From Bizionia sp. (GTDB lineage: Bacteria; Bacteroidota; Bacteroidia; Flavobacteriales; Flavobacteriaceae): a DNA stretch of 8,350 nt. The notes beneath the pieces are model-generated. The model ran no database searches and was not told where the DNA came from. It saw only the letters and a program-made list of their open reading frames with translations. The DNA lies in NCBI GenBank assembly GCA_018067115.1, contig JAGPVI010000310.1, positions 1 through 8,350 on the forward strand. Direction: 5' to 3'. Of the stretch, positions 1-7,238 are shown piece after piece. The number at the start of each line of letters is the position of its first letter. The first letter of the stretch is position 1. Position numbers and translations under genes: made by a program.

Positions 1-5
1 GAGCA

Positions 6-34
6 TTTAGAAAATGCATTTTATCATTTCTAAA
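6..34. other. imperfect AT-rich hairpin past the TlpA-like gene
   Basis: The arms TTTAGAAAATG (6-16) and CATTTCTAAA (25-34) are complementary apart from one bulged A, around an 8-base loop. A smaller nested repeat, GCATTT/AAATGC (3-8 and 12-17), overlaps it. The hairpin begins 8 bases beyond the stop codon of the minus-strand gene that ends at 43. On the plus strand a short T run follows at 40-44. It could be a weak terminator for either direction, but it is AT-rich and the window edge hides its far side. Nothing else is visible in bases 1-42. Confidence 0.3.
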
Positions 35-42
35 CAACCTTT

Positions 43-1380
43 TTAATCTTTAGAAGTTTGCACCTCTCGAGAATCGAAATAATTCTTTACCGAATTTACA
101 TCGTAAGGTTTGGCTATAATTTCTTTATTACTATTCAAAATAAAATAAGCGGGTGTGCCACTAACATTATAACTGTTACCTATTTCGTTATTCCATTTGC
201 CCTCACCTAATACGTGAATAAATTCTGGGAAATCGGTAATTAATTGCTCCCAACGGGCTTTATCATCCTCTAAAGCTATGGCAATGACTTGAATTTTGTC
301 TTTGCTCATTGGTTTAATAAAGGCTTGTAATTGTGGTGCTTCGTCTAAACAGTGTGAGCAATTGGTACTCCAGAACACCAAAATATAGTTCTCAGAGCTG
401 TTTAAAGCACTTAGTTTAGTGCTTTTATTATTTTGTAACGCGATATCGAAGTCTGGAGCAACTTTGCCTAAAGACACATTTCTAAATGGCACAATGACCT
501 CTAATATTTTGTTGTCTTTTTCTGCTTCAGCAAGATTTAATAAATAGTTGTCTGTTATATAATTAGCAATAACTTCGTTGCCTGCTTCAGCGAACTTACG
601 CCACATAATATCTAAAATTGTTTTCTTGACTTTAGGATTGTTTCCAATAGCTTTTACCGCTGCATCTATGTTTTCTTTATAGGAGGTATTAGGGTCATTT
701 CGGTTTACAAAACTATAGACATAACCAGTAGCGTTCTTTATTAAGAAATTCGAATTTTGAAGTTCTTTATTACTAAAATCGATATTAGTAAAATAGTTGC
801 TTTTTATATTATTCGAGAATGTGGCAACATCCTCATGTGTTGAAGGAATATAAGGTTTGCAAGCTTTTATAAAATTATTGATAAGCATTCCTTCAGAGGC
901 TTTTTCGAATTCACTTTGTGTCTTTCTTAAAATATCGAAAATACTTTTATAGCCTTCCTTGTCTACTTTTTGCGCCCCGTAATAGTTGCGAATACTTTGG
1001 TTAATTAAGGCGATGCTTTTATTATAAGAGGCATACATTTTATTCTCTGAAGACGCAGTAAACTTTACACCTTTATTTTTACTAAAATCGAAAGCTATGT
1101 CTTCTTTTCCGTTATAAATAAAGTCGAAGTTGTTTTCTTCTTGCGGTTGTGCGTACACCAATCTAAAAGTTCCTGGTTCGACATTTTTATCTAAAGGCAT
1201 TGTAAAGGTGCCATTGGCTGCAACATCAGCATTGGTTACAAAAGTAGCAGATGTTGGCGTTACGCGATATAAAAAAGCAAATTTAAAGTCTTCTGCAGGC
1301 GAAAAGGAACCCGAAATTGTGTGCTGTGCTAACACAATAGTGGGTAGAAAAGCGAGTATAAAAAGAATGATTTTTTTCAT
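43..1380 (-). CDS. secreted TlpA/ResA-like thioredoxin-fold protein with DUF4369-like N-terminus
   Basis: This 445-residue protein is predicted to be exported and to act as a thiol-disulfide oxidoreductase outside the cytoplasm. Residues 1-18 form a signal peptide (MKK, a hydrophobic stretch, then VLA before Q19); no lipobox cysteine is seen. Residues about 20-110 resemble the beta-rich DUF4369 domain that often precedes thioredoxin domains in Bacteroidota. A long, mostly helical middle section (about 115-300) has no motif I recognise. The thioredoxin domain covers about 303-435: an APDF segment (308-311), the redox motif CSHC (341-344) after VFWSTN, and the cis-proline loop GTPAYF (408-413). 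The ATG at 1378-1380 is preferred because it starts exactly at the signal peptide; the frame can be extended only to a TTG nine codons upstream. The gene lies 81 bases downstream of mfd on the same strand with no clear terminator between, so read-through is possible. The substrate is unknown; cytochrome c maturation or general disulfide reduction are family roles, not shown here. Confidence 0.85.
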   Translation of the reverse strand: MKKIILFILAFLPTIVLAQHTISGSFSPAEDFKFAFLYRVTPTSATFVTNADVAANGTFTMPLDKNVEPGTFRLVYAQPQEENNFDFIYNGKEDIAFDFSKNKGVKFTASSENKMYASYNKSIALINQSIRNYYGAQKVDKEGYKSIFDILRKTQSEFEKASEGMLINNFIKACKPYIPSTHEDVATFSNNIKSNYFTNIDFSNKELQNSNFLIKNATGYVYSFVNRNDPNTSYKENIDAAVKAIGNNPKVKKTILDIMWRKFAEAGNEVIANYITDNYLLNLAEAEKDNKILEVIVPFRNVSLGKVAPDFDIALQNNKSTKLSALNSSENYILVFWSTNCSHCLDEAPQLQAFIKPMSKDKIQVIAIALEDDKARWEQLITDFPEFIHVLGEGKWNNEIGNSYNVSGTPAYFILNSNKEIIAKPYDVNSVKNYFDSREVQTSKD

Positions 1381-1461
1381 TGTATTGGTTTTAAGTACTT
1401 GAAACAAAAGTTAAGCTAAAGTCAAAAAGGCATTAATGAGCATAACGTCATCTTAAAAGTA

Positions 1462-4400
1462 TTAATTTAAAATGGGTTTTAAAGCAGAAAGTGCTTGATT
1501 TACACTTTTAATTTTTTCAAAAGTAAGTATAAGGCGCAAGCCATTACGCGTTTCTTTTTCTTTCATTTTACAAGATTGCGGATGCTTTTGCACATATTGA
1601 ATCATTAAGTTAAAATTAGGACTCTGGTAAAATTTGCTCTGTTGGTCGTTAACGAAATAGCAAATCAGTTTGCCTTTTTTCATAATGGCTTTTTCAATAC
1701 CCAATTTGGTAGCAATCCATTTTAGTCGTACACTATTGAATAAATCAACAACTTGCACGGGTAACTCTCCAAAACGGTCTATAATATCCGATTCAAATTT
1801 TAATAATTCCTCTTCCGTCTTAAAGGTATTTAATTGGGTGTAAAAATTTAAACGCTCAGCAATATTATTCACATAATCATCAGGAAACAGCAATTCGAAA
1901 TCGGTATCGATAGTCATATCTTTTACATACTCCTTGTCTTCTGCTTGATCTTGATATAAATCGGCAAACTCATTTTCTTTTAATTCTTCAATCGCTTCAT
2001 TAAGTATTTTCTGGTACGTATCGAACCCTATTTCATTAATAAACCCGCTTTGTTCGCCACCCAATAAATCTCCGGCACCACGAATTTCTAAATCTTTCAT
2101 TGCAATATTAAATCCGCTACCAAGCGCGGTAAATTGTTCTAATGCTTGAATACGTTTACGTGCATCGTCGGTCATTGCAGAATATTCTGGAGTGATAAAA
2201 TAACAGAAGGCTTTTTTATTACTTCGTCCTACACGACCACGCATTTGGTGCAGATCACTCAGTCCGAAATTATTCGCGTTATTAATAAAAATTGTATTGG
2301 CATTAGGTACATCCAATCCGCTTTCAATTATGGTGGTACTAACGAGAACATCAAATTCACCATTTATAAACGAAAGCATTAGGGATTCCAGTTTTTTACC
2401 TTCCATTTGGCCGTGACCAATTCCAATTTTTGCATCGGGAACCAAGCGCTGAATCATTCCAGCGACCTCTTTTATGTTTTCTATTCTATTATGAATAAAG
2501 AAAATTTGACCACCACGTTGAATCTCATAACTCACGGCATCGCGAATGGTTTCTTCGCTAAAACGTATTACATTACTTTCTATGGGATGCCTATTTGGTG
2601 GTGCCGTAGTAATGACTGATAAATCGCGGGCTGCCATTAAACTAAACTGAAGGGTTCTAGGAATTGGCGTTGCCGTTAGCGTTAATACATCGACGTTTTC
2701 TTTAAGAGTTTTAAGCTTTTCTTTAACGGCTACCCCAAATTTTTGTTCTTCGTCGACAATAAGTAAGCCTAAATTATTAAATTTTATGTTTTTATTGACG
2801 AGCGTATGCGTTCCTATAATTATATCGACGTGTCCTTTTTCTAATTTCTCTAAAGTTTCTTTTTTCTGTTTTGCCGTTCTAAAGCGATTTAAGTAATCTA
2901 CAGTTACAGGAAATTCCTTAAGTCGTTCTGAAAAGGTTTTATGATGCTGAAAAGCTAAAATAGTAGTTGGGACTAGAACAGCCACTTGCTTGCCGTTATC
3001 TACAGCTTTAAAAGCTGCGCGAATGGCAACTTCCGTTTTACCGAAACCTACATCTCCACAAATTAGGCGGTCCATAGGGCGCTCACTTTCCATATCTGCT
3101 TTAATATCTGCCGTAGCGGTACTTTGGTCTGGCGTATCTTCGTATAAAAAAGAAGCTTCCAATTCGTGTTGTAAATAACTATCTGGGTTGTATTGATACC
3201 CTTTTTCTAACTTCCGTTTAGCGTAAAGTTTAATTAAATTAAAAGCGACATGTTTTACGCGCGCTTTTGTTTTCTCTTTAAGTGTTTTCCAAGCTTTACT
3301 ACCTAATTTGTAAACCTTTGGTGGCTTACCGTCTTTACCATTAAATTTGGTGATTTTATGTAGCGAGTGAATACTAAGATATAATATATCGCGCTCACCG
3401 TACACTAGTTTAATAGCTTCTTGTTTGTTGCCTTCTACATCTATTTTTTTAAGGCCACCAAAACGACCTATACCATGATCGATATGGGTTACATAATCGC
3501 CAATGTCTAAATTGGTTAATTCTTTTAAAGTAATTGCCTGCTTTTTTGCGTATCCATTTTTAAGATGAAACTTATGGTAACGTTCAAAAATTTGATGGTC
3601 GGTGTAACACACAATTTTACTATCGTGATCTACAAAACCTTGAAATAACGATAGCGTGATGGTTTTATAACTGACCTCTTGTTCCACATCGTTAAAAATA
3701 TCGTGAAAACGTTTGGCTTGTTGTTCACTAATACAAGCGATATAATTGTTAAACCCATTATTATGATTGCTATTTAAATTATCGATTAATAAATTAAATT
3801 GCTTGTTAAAAGCTGGCTGAGGTGTGGTGTTATAAATTATTGTTGTGGATGGATTTAACCATGAATCGGTGCCTATTTCTACTAGGGTAAAATCTAGCAG
3901 CTGCTTTTTTAATACCGTAGAATTGCAAAACATTTCTATAGGTTCTGCGTGTTTAATCTCGGAAGTTAAACTTTGAAAAGCGGTTTCGGCTTTGCCAAAA
4001 AAGTCGTCGATTCTAGAAAATAATAAATCAATATTTTTAGTGTAAATCACCGTTTTTTGAGCAATATATTTTAAAAAACTAGCTCTTGTTTCTTGTAAAA
4101 GCTTGTTTTCTACATTGGGGATTATACCAATTTTTTTTATCTGCTCGTTAGACAATTGTGTTTCGACATCGAAGGTTCTAATACTATCCACTTCATCACC
4201 AAAAAACTCAATTCTAAAAGGCTCATCATGCGAAAAAGAAAAGACATCCACAATACCACCGCGAACCGAAAACTCCCCAGGTTCGGTAACAAAATCGACA
4301 CGTTTAAACTTATATTCAAATAAAATTTCGTTTACAAAGTCGATAGATAAATTATCGCCAAGTGCAATCTTTAAAGTGTTGCGTTCAAGCTCTTTTCTAG

Positions 4401-4800
4401 TCACTACCTTTTCGAAAAGCGCATCTGGATAGGTAACAATTATCGCCGGTTTTTTTTGCGAATTAATTCGGTTTAAAACCTCTGCGCGTAGCAGAATATT
4501 GGCGTTGTCGGTGCCTTCAATCTGGTACGGTCTGCGATAACTTCCTGGATAAAACAAAACATCCTTAGGGTTAATAAGTTGCTCTAAATCATTTAAGTAA
4601 AAAGCAGCTTCCTCTTTATCGTTTAAAACAATAAGAAAAGGTTTGTCGGCAGTTTTAAAAGCTTCACTTAGAACGAAGGATAATGAAGAGCCTACAAGCC
4701 CTTTTAAGTGCGTCTTACTTTCAGTTTGGGCAATAGCAGTTTGCAGTTTTTGCAGTTGCAAAGACTTTGAATAGACTTGCGAGATTAAAGATTTGCTCAC
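1462..4800 (-). CDS. mfd: transcription-repair coupling factor Mfd
   Basis: Mfd is an ATP-driven DNA translocase that pushes stalled RNA polymerase off DNA and recruits UvrA to start nucleotide excision repair. At 1112 residues it is full length (E. coli Mfd is 1148). The UvrB-like N-terminal module covers about residues 30-210, with YPGSYRRPYQIEGTDN near 84-99 and EPGEFSVRGGIVDVF at 173-187. The CarD-like RNA-polymerase-interacting domain is at about 428-500 (GDYVTHIDHGIGRFGG at 434-449). The superfamily 2 motor follows: Walker A GDVGFGKTE (582-590), Walker B DEEQ (683-686), TATPIPRTL (709-717), TTIIESGLD (822-830) and QMRGRVGRS (852-860). The RecG-like TRG motif lies near 894-919, and the C-terminal regulatory domain at about 965-1112. 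The start is GTG (4798-4800): an in-frame stop lies three codons upstream, and the next methionine comes only at residue 290. A promoter sits 16 bases upstream. All catalytic motifs are intact. Mfd is normally a single-copy housekeeping gene. Confidence 0.97.
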   Translation of the reverse strand: MSKSLISQVYSKSLQLQKLQTAIAQTESKTHLKGLVGSSLSFVLSEAFKTADKPFLIVLNDKEEAAFYLNDLEQLINPKDVLFYPGSYRRPYQIEGTDNANILLRAEVLNRINSQKKPAIIVTYPDALFEKVVTRKELERNTLKIALGDNLSIDFVNEILFEYKFKRVDFVTEPGEFSVRGGIVDVFSFSHDEPFRIEFFGDEVDSIRTFDVETQLSNEQIKKIGIIPNVENKLLQETRASFLKYIAQKTVIYTKNIDLLFSRIDDFFGKAETAFQSLTSEIKHAEPIEMFCNSTVLKKQLLDFTLVEIGTDSWLNPSTTIIYNTTPQPAFNKQFNLLIDNLNSNHNNGFNNYIACISEQQAKRFHDIFNDVEQEVSYKTITLSLFQGFVDHDSKIVCYTDHQIFERYHKFHLKNGYAKKQAITLKELTNLDIGDYVTHIDHGIGRFGGLKKIDVEGNKQEAIKLVYGERDILYLSIHSLHKITKFNGKDGKPPKVYKLGSKAWKTLKEKTKARVKHVAFNLIKLYAKRKLEKGYQYNPDSYLQHELEASFLYEDTPDQSTATADIKADMESERPMDRLICGDVGFGKTEVAIRAAFKAVDNGKQVAVLVPTTILAFQHHKTFSERLKEFPVTVDYLNRFRTAKQKKETLEKLEKGHVDIIIGTHTLVNKNIKFNNLGLLIVDEEQKFGVAVKEKLKTLKENVDVLTLTATPIPRTLQFSLMAARDLSVITTAPPNRHPIESNVIRFSEETIRDAVSYEIQRGGQIFFIHNRIENIKEVAGMIQRLVPDAKIGIGHGQMEGKKLESLMLSFINGEFDVLVSTTIIESGLDVPNANTIFINNANNFGLSDLHQMRGRVGRSNKKAFCYFITPEYSAMTDDARKRIQALEQFTALGSGFNIAMKDLEIRGAGDLLGGEQSGFINEIGFDTYQKILNEAIEELKENEFADLYQDQAEDKEYVKDMTIDTDFELLFPDDYVNNIAERLNFYTQLNTFKTEEELLKFESDIIDRFGELPVQVVDLFNSVRLKWIATKLGIEKAIMKKGKLICYFVNDQQSKFYQSPNFNLMIQYVQKHPQSCKMKEKETRNGLRLILTFEKIKSVNQALSALKPILN

Positions 4801-4816
4801 GAATTTTTATTTTGGA

Positions 4817-4824
4817 CAAAGATA
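4817..4824 (-). promoter_or_regulatory. predicted Bacteroidota -7 promoter element for mfd
   Basis: On the minus strand this reads TATCTTTG, an exact match to the Bacteroidota -7 consensus TAnnTTTG. It ends 16 bases before the mfd GTG, so the 5' leader would be very short. I see no clear TTTG -33 element at the usual distance; the equivalent stretch is only T/A-rich (TTAACTTTTAAC). The exact -7 match and its position support the GTG start. Confidence 0.55.
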
Positions 4825-4869
4825 GGTTTTACTTGTTAAAAGTTAATTACTCGGTTTTTAATATTCTGT

Positions 4870-4882
4870 TAAGGTTTGTTTT
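4870..4882 (+). repeat. direct repeat copy 1 (TAAGGTTTGTTTT)
   Basis: The 13-base sequence TAAGGTTTGTTTT recurs exactly at 4990-5002, start to start 120 bases apart. Similarity continues weakly on the 3' side (AACTGAA here, TAGTTGAA in copy 2). Here GTTAA (4868-4872) and TTAAC (4881-4885) also flank the core as a short inverted repeat. It may be a regulator binding site, or chance similarity in AT-rich DNA. Confidence 0.45.
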
Positions 4883-4989
4883 AACTGAAGGATAAAGCTG
4901 AAATAGAAATGAAATTAAAGTGAAAATTTTAATCTAATACGATTATTTTGAATGATTTAAGGTTTTTAATACAAAGCCTAAAACAGTTG

Positions 4990-5002
4990 TAAGGTTTGTT
5001 TT
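4990..5002 (+). repeat. direct repeat copy 2 (TAAGGTTTGTTTT)
   Basis: This is an exact second copy of the 13-base sequence at 4870-4882. It ends 62 bases before the -7 element of the TerB-like gene, a plausible distance for an upstream activator or repressor site. Function is unknown. Confidence 0.45.
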
Positions 5003-5064
5003 TAGTTGAAAAATGAGGGAGCTAAAAAAAGAAAGTTTTAATTTTAAAAGGGTTTAACTTTGGT

Positions 5065-5072
5065 TATATTTG
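5065..5072 (+). promoter_or_regulatory. predicted Bacteroidota -7 promoter element for the TerB-like gene
   Basis: TATATTTG, followed by C, matches the TAnnTTTG consensus exactly and ends 22 bases before the ATG at 5095. The -33 region (about 5041-5047) is T/A-rich without a clean TTTG. The position gives a short leader like those of the neighbouring genes. Confidence 0.65.
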
Positions 5073-5094
5073 CAACATATAAAACAAGAAATAT

Positions 5095-5526
5095 ATGTCA
5101 TTTTCAGATTTATTCGATAGTGGATTTAAAAAGCGTAATGAAGATCATTTTGCTTCAATTGTAAGAGTTGCAATGGATGATGGAGTTATTAGTGCTGAAG
5201 AAAAAGCGTTTTTAGACCGATTGGCTCGCAATTTAGATATTAGCGAAGGCGATTATGAGATAATCTTAAAAGATTACCAGTCGCATCCAATTAATCCTCC
5301 AACTACATACGACAGGCGTTTAGAGCGTTTATACGATTTAGCGCGTATGGTTTATGTGGATCATATTAAAGGCGATAGCGAAGAGATTTTGTTAAGAAAA
5401 ATTGCTGTAGGTTTAGGGTTTTCGCACGAAAACGTGGCTTATGTTGTAGACAAGGCATTAACTTTAGTAAGTAATGGTGTTGATGTTGATACGTTTATCG
5501 AAGAGGTAAAACAAATGAATAGATAA
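5095..5526 (+). CDS. TerB-like small helical protein
   Basis: This is a 143-residue soluble protein with no signal peptide or membrane segment. It resembles the TerB/DjlA-N helical fold, known from tellurite-resistance operons and as a stand-alone or fused domain in many bacteria. The diagnostic stretch is DDGVISAEEKAFLDRLARNL (residues 28-47), the family pattern of an acidic pair, glycine and conserved glutamates (D28, D29, G30, E35, E36) on a helix edge, thought to bind metal. A second, weaker version appears at VDHIKGDSEEILLRKIAVGLG (88-108; D89, D94, E96, E97), consistent with the internal two-fold arrangement of the domain. No TerC, TerD or other ter genes are nearby, so a tellurite role is not supported. 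It is divergent from mfd, convergent with fbp, and looks monocistronic, with its own promoter and terminator. Family assignment is fairly likely; cellular function is unknown. Confidence 0.75.
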   Translation: MSFSDLFDSGFKKRNEDHFASIVRVAMDDGVISAEEKAFLDRLARNLDISEGDYEIILKDYQSHPINPPTTYDRRLERLYDLARMVYVDHIKGDSEEILLRKIAVGLGFSHENVAYVVDKALTLVSNGVDVDTFIEEVKQMNR

Positions 5527-5551
5527 TACTATTTTTAAAGTGATACAAATT

Positions 5552-5587
5552 AAAAAGCGAGCTCATATTTATATGAGCTCGCTTTTT
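5552..5587. terminator. strong bidirectional rho-independent terminator
   Basis: Arms 5552-5568 and 5571-5587 form a perfect 17-bp inverted repeat: five A-T pairs outside a GCGAGCTCATAT/ATATGAGCTCGC core. The nominal loop is two bases, so the innermost pairs probably stay open. T5583-T5591 gives a nine-base U tract for plus-strand transcripts, and A5552-A5556 gives a five-base U tract for minus-strand ones. It starts 26 bases after the TerB-like stop and lies 38 bases past the fbp stop, so it serves both convergent genes. Confidence 0.92.
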
Positions 5588-5604
5588 TTTTGTTATGTTA
5601 TTTG

Positions 5605-5630
5605 AGTTAATTCTTGACTAAGAATTAACT
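5605..5630. repeat. perfect 11-bp hairpin spanning the fbp stop codon
   Basis: AGTTAATTCTT (5605-5615) and AAGAATTAACT (5620-5630) are perfect reverse complements around a GACT loop. On the fbp transcript the right arm contains the last codon (5628-5630) and the stop codon (5625-5627). The stem is almost all A-T and no U tract follows directly, so it is not a standard terminator by itself. It could add to 3'-end stability or to the stronger terminator just downstream. Confidence 0.55.
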
Positions 5631-6635
5631 ATTTCCCTTTTTTACAAAGTCTTCTAAAGTGTTAACCATTGTTTTGCTGCCACAGAAAAAAGGAACACGT
5701 TCGTGCAGCTCTGTTGGTTTAATATCTAAAATTCTTGTAACACCATCACTGGCTTTACCATTAGCTTGCTCTGCAATAAAAGCCATAGGATTACATTCGT
5801 ATAATAAACGTAGCTTTCCGTTCGATGTTTTAGAGCTTTTAGGGTACATATATATCCCTCCTTTTATCATATTTCTATGAAAATCTGAAACTAAAGAACC
5901 TATATAACGCGACGTATACGGTCTGTTGTCCTCTTCCATTTGGCAATATTTAATATAGTCTTTTACGCCTTGTGGAAAATGTATATAATTCCCTTCGTTT
6001 ACCGAGTAGATATTCCCGGTTTCTGGAAACTCCATATTAGGGTGCGATAAATAAAAGGTTCCAATTGCTGGATTTAAGGTAAACCCATTTACACCTGCTC
6101 CCGTTGTGTATACTAACATAGTAGAGGTTCCGTAAACTACATAACCTGCTGCTACTTGTTGGTTTCCTTCCTGTAAGAAATCGTCTATAGTAACCGGTGT
6201 TCCCACAGGGGTAACACGTCTATAAATAGAGAAAATAGTTCCTACCGATACGTTGACGTCTATATTAGAAGAGCCATCTAAAGGATCGATTAAAACAACA
6301 TATTTATTCTGATTATTCTCATCTTGACTGTTAATTGAGATAAAATCATCTTCTTCTTCACTTGCAATACCACAAACGATATTTCTGTTTTTAAGCGTTT
6401 GTATAAATTTATCATTGGCATACACATCCAATTTTTGTTGGTCTTCACCTTGAATATTTGTATCCCCAGCGGCACCAATAATATCTACCAATCCAGCTTT
6501 GTTTACTTCGTGGCTAACTACTTTAGCAGCTAACCTAATGGAGTTAATTAATCGGGACAATTCTCCAGATGTATATTTAAAAGACGATTGGTTTTCAATA
6601 ATGAATTCGCCTAATGTTTGATTTTTTCGAGACAT
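5625..6635 (-). CDS. fbp: class I fructose-1,6-bisphosphatase
   Basis: This cytoplasmic enzyme hydrolyses fructose 1,6-bisphosphate to fructose 6-phosphate and phosphate, the committed step of gluconeogenesis; it needs Mg2+. At 336 residues it has the usual length for the class I family. The metal site is intact: the SEEEDD segment (92-97, with E93/E94 matching Glu97/Glu98 of the mammalian enzyme), DPLDGSSNIDVNVSVGTIFS at 117-136 (D117 and D120), and E280 in LLYECNPMAF (278-286). GGIYMYP (259-265) and KLRLLYE (274-280) form the sugar-phosphate pocket region. The C-terminus (HERVPFFCGSKTMV, 311-324) is typical of bacterial members. I chose the ATG at 6633-6635, which gives MSRKNQTLGEF as expected for the family. 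An upstream in-frame ATG at 6669-6671 would add 12 atypical residues and overlap the likely promoter. The gene is divergent from the acetyltransferase-aspartate kinase pair and ends at a shared terminator. No AMP or other allosteric control can be judged from sequence alone. Confidence 0.96.
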   Translation of the reverse strand: MSRKNQTLGEFIIENQSSFKYTSGELSRLINSIRLAAKVVSHEVNKAGLVDIIGAAGDTNIQGEDQQKLDVYANDKFIQTLKNRNIVCGIASEEEDDFISINSQDENNQNKYVVLIDPLDGSSNIDVNVSVGTIFSIYRRVTPVGTPVTIDDFLQEGNQQVAAGYVVYGTSTMLVYTTGAGVNGFTLNPAIGTFYLSHPNMEFPETGNIYSVNEGNYIHFPQGVKDYIKYCQMEEDNRPYTSRYIGSLVSDFHRNMIKGGIYMYPKSSKTSNGKLRLLYECNPMAFIAEQANGKASDGVTRILDIKPTELHERVPFFCGSKTMVNTLEDFVKKGNS

Positions 6636-6659
6636 AAGTATTGTGTAGTGTTGTTTTTG

Positions 6660-6667
6660 CAAATATC
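6660..6667 (-). promoter_or_regulatory. possible -7 promoter element for fbp
   Basis: On the minus strand this reads GATATTTG, followed by C, matching TAnnTTTG at every fixed position but the first. It ends 24 bases before the chosen fbp ATG, similar to the leaders of the neighbouring genes. No clear -33 TTTG is seen, so confidence is moderate to low. Confidence 0.4.
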
Positions 6668-6732
6668 GCATTTTTTAATAAATTAGATGGGTTTCAATGC
6701 AGATAAATCTTTTAGACCTCTTAACTTTAAAC

Positions 6733-6740
6733 TATATTTG
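6733..6740 (+). promoter_or_regulatory. predicted Bacteroidota -7 promoter element for the acetyltransferase-aspartate kinase pair
   Basis: TATATTTG, followed by C, is an exact TAnnTTTG match ending 18 bases before the ATG at 6759. A T-rich CTTTTAG stretch (6709-6715) sits about where a -33 element would be. Because the element lies inside the longer possible reading frame from 6687, it argues that translation begins at 6759 instead. Confidence 0.65.
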
Positions 6741-6758
6741 CCCCCTAAAATAAATAGT

Positions 6759-7238
6759 ATGAGTTACAATATTCGTTTAGCCAAAAAAAGTGATATGACA
6801 GCCGTTTTAGATCTAATCAATGAGCTAGCTGTTTACGAAAAAGAACCTGATGCTGTAGAGGTTACAGTTAAAGATTTAGAAAACGATGGTTTTGGAGCAC
6901 AACCAAAATTTACTTGTTTTGTCGCTGAAACAGAGTCTGATGTTGTTGGCATTGCCCTAGTGTATATGCGATTTTCTACTTGGAAAGGCGATGTATTACA
7001 TTTAGAGGATTTAATTGTTAGTCAGAAAATGCGCGGCACAGGTTTAGGTACAGCTTTACTAAATGAGGTTGTAAAATATGGACACCAATTGGGCGTTAAA
7101 CGTATTAGCTGGGAAGTATTAGACTGGAATGAGCCAGCAATTAATTTTTACGAGAAAAAAGGAGCCAATGTTATGCGTGATTGGGATGTAGTTCACCTTA
7201 ATGAACAAGCAATAAAGGCCTATATTAATACTATTTAA
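6759..7238 (+). CDS. GNAT N-acetyltransferase, spermidine/spermine (SSAT)-like
   Basis: This 159-residue GNAT enzyme transfers the acetyl group of acetyl-CoA to an amine. It looks unusually close to the eukaryotic SSAT family. The N-terminus has the IRLAKKSD opening (5-12), LINELAVYEKEPDAV (19-33) and DLENDGFGAQPKFTCFVAE (39-57). The core has HLEDLIV (81-87) and the acetyl-CoA loop QKMRGTGLG (89-97), followed by LDWNEPAINFYEKKGA (121-136). E83 and Y131 align with human SSAT Glu92 and Tyr140 (the proposed general acid), with the same 48-residue spacing. Likely substrates are polyamines or, as for the SSAT2 branch, thialysine or related lysine-like amines; sequence alone does not decide. The start at 6759 is chosen because residues MSYNIRLA begin the domain and a promoter lies just upstream; the in-frame ATG at 6687 would add 24 unlike residues. 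Its stop overlaps the aspartate kinase start by one base, so the two are almost certainly co-transcribed. Confidence 0.85.
   Translation: MSYNIRLAKKSDMTAVLDLINELAVYEKEPDAVEVTVKDLENDGFGAQPKFTCFVAETESDVVGIALVYMRFSTWKGDVLHLEDLIVSQKMRGTGLGTALLNEVVKYGHQLGVKRISWEVLDWNEPAINFYEKKGANVMRDWDVVHLNEQAIKAYINTI

Larger units (their letters stand above)
4801..5094. other. divergent AT-rich intergenic region between mfd and the TerB-like gene
   Basis: These 294 bases hold no credible gene in either direction. They contain the mfd promoter at the left end, the TerB-like gene's promoter at the right end, a 13-base direct repeat, and a shorter related copy (TAAGGTTTTT, 4958-4967). No tRNA-like fold, riboswitch or strong hairpin was seen. 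The middle, about 4885-4985, has no recognisable element apart from that short copy. Confidence 0.6.

Noticed and set aside
1130..1402. Plus-strand open frame opposite the start of the TlpA-like gene.
   Set aside because: It lies almost wholly antisense to a well-supported gene and its translation has no recognisable domain.
1405..1412. Possible -7 promoter for the TlpA-like gene (AACTTTTG on the minus strand).
   Set aside because: The first base mismatches the consensus and the only TTTG upstream is about 10 bases away, too close for a -33 element. Read-through from mfd is equally possible.
1381..1461. Possible terminator between mfd and the TlpA-like gene.
   Set aside because: A short T run and a CATTAATG palindrome are present, but no stem of useful length precedes the T run.
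4103..4432. Plus-strand open frame of 109 codons inside mfd.
   Set aside because: It is antisense to the conserved UvrB-like part of Mfd; the serine-rich, low-complexity translation is typical of a shadow frame.
5095..5526. Evidence for a tellurite-resistance locus.
   Set aside because: Only a TerB-like protein is present; no TerC, TerD, TerZ or related genes are in the window.
6687..6758. Longer N-terminus for the acetyltransferase from the ATG at 6687.
   Set aside because: The extra 24 residues do not belong to the GNAT domain and the frame there contains the predicted promoter element.
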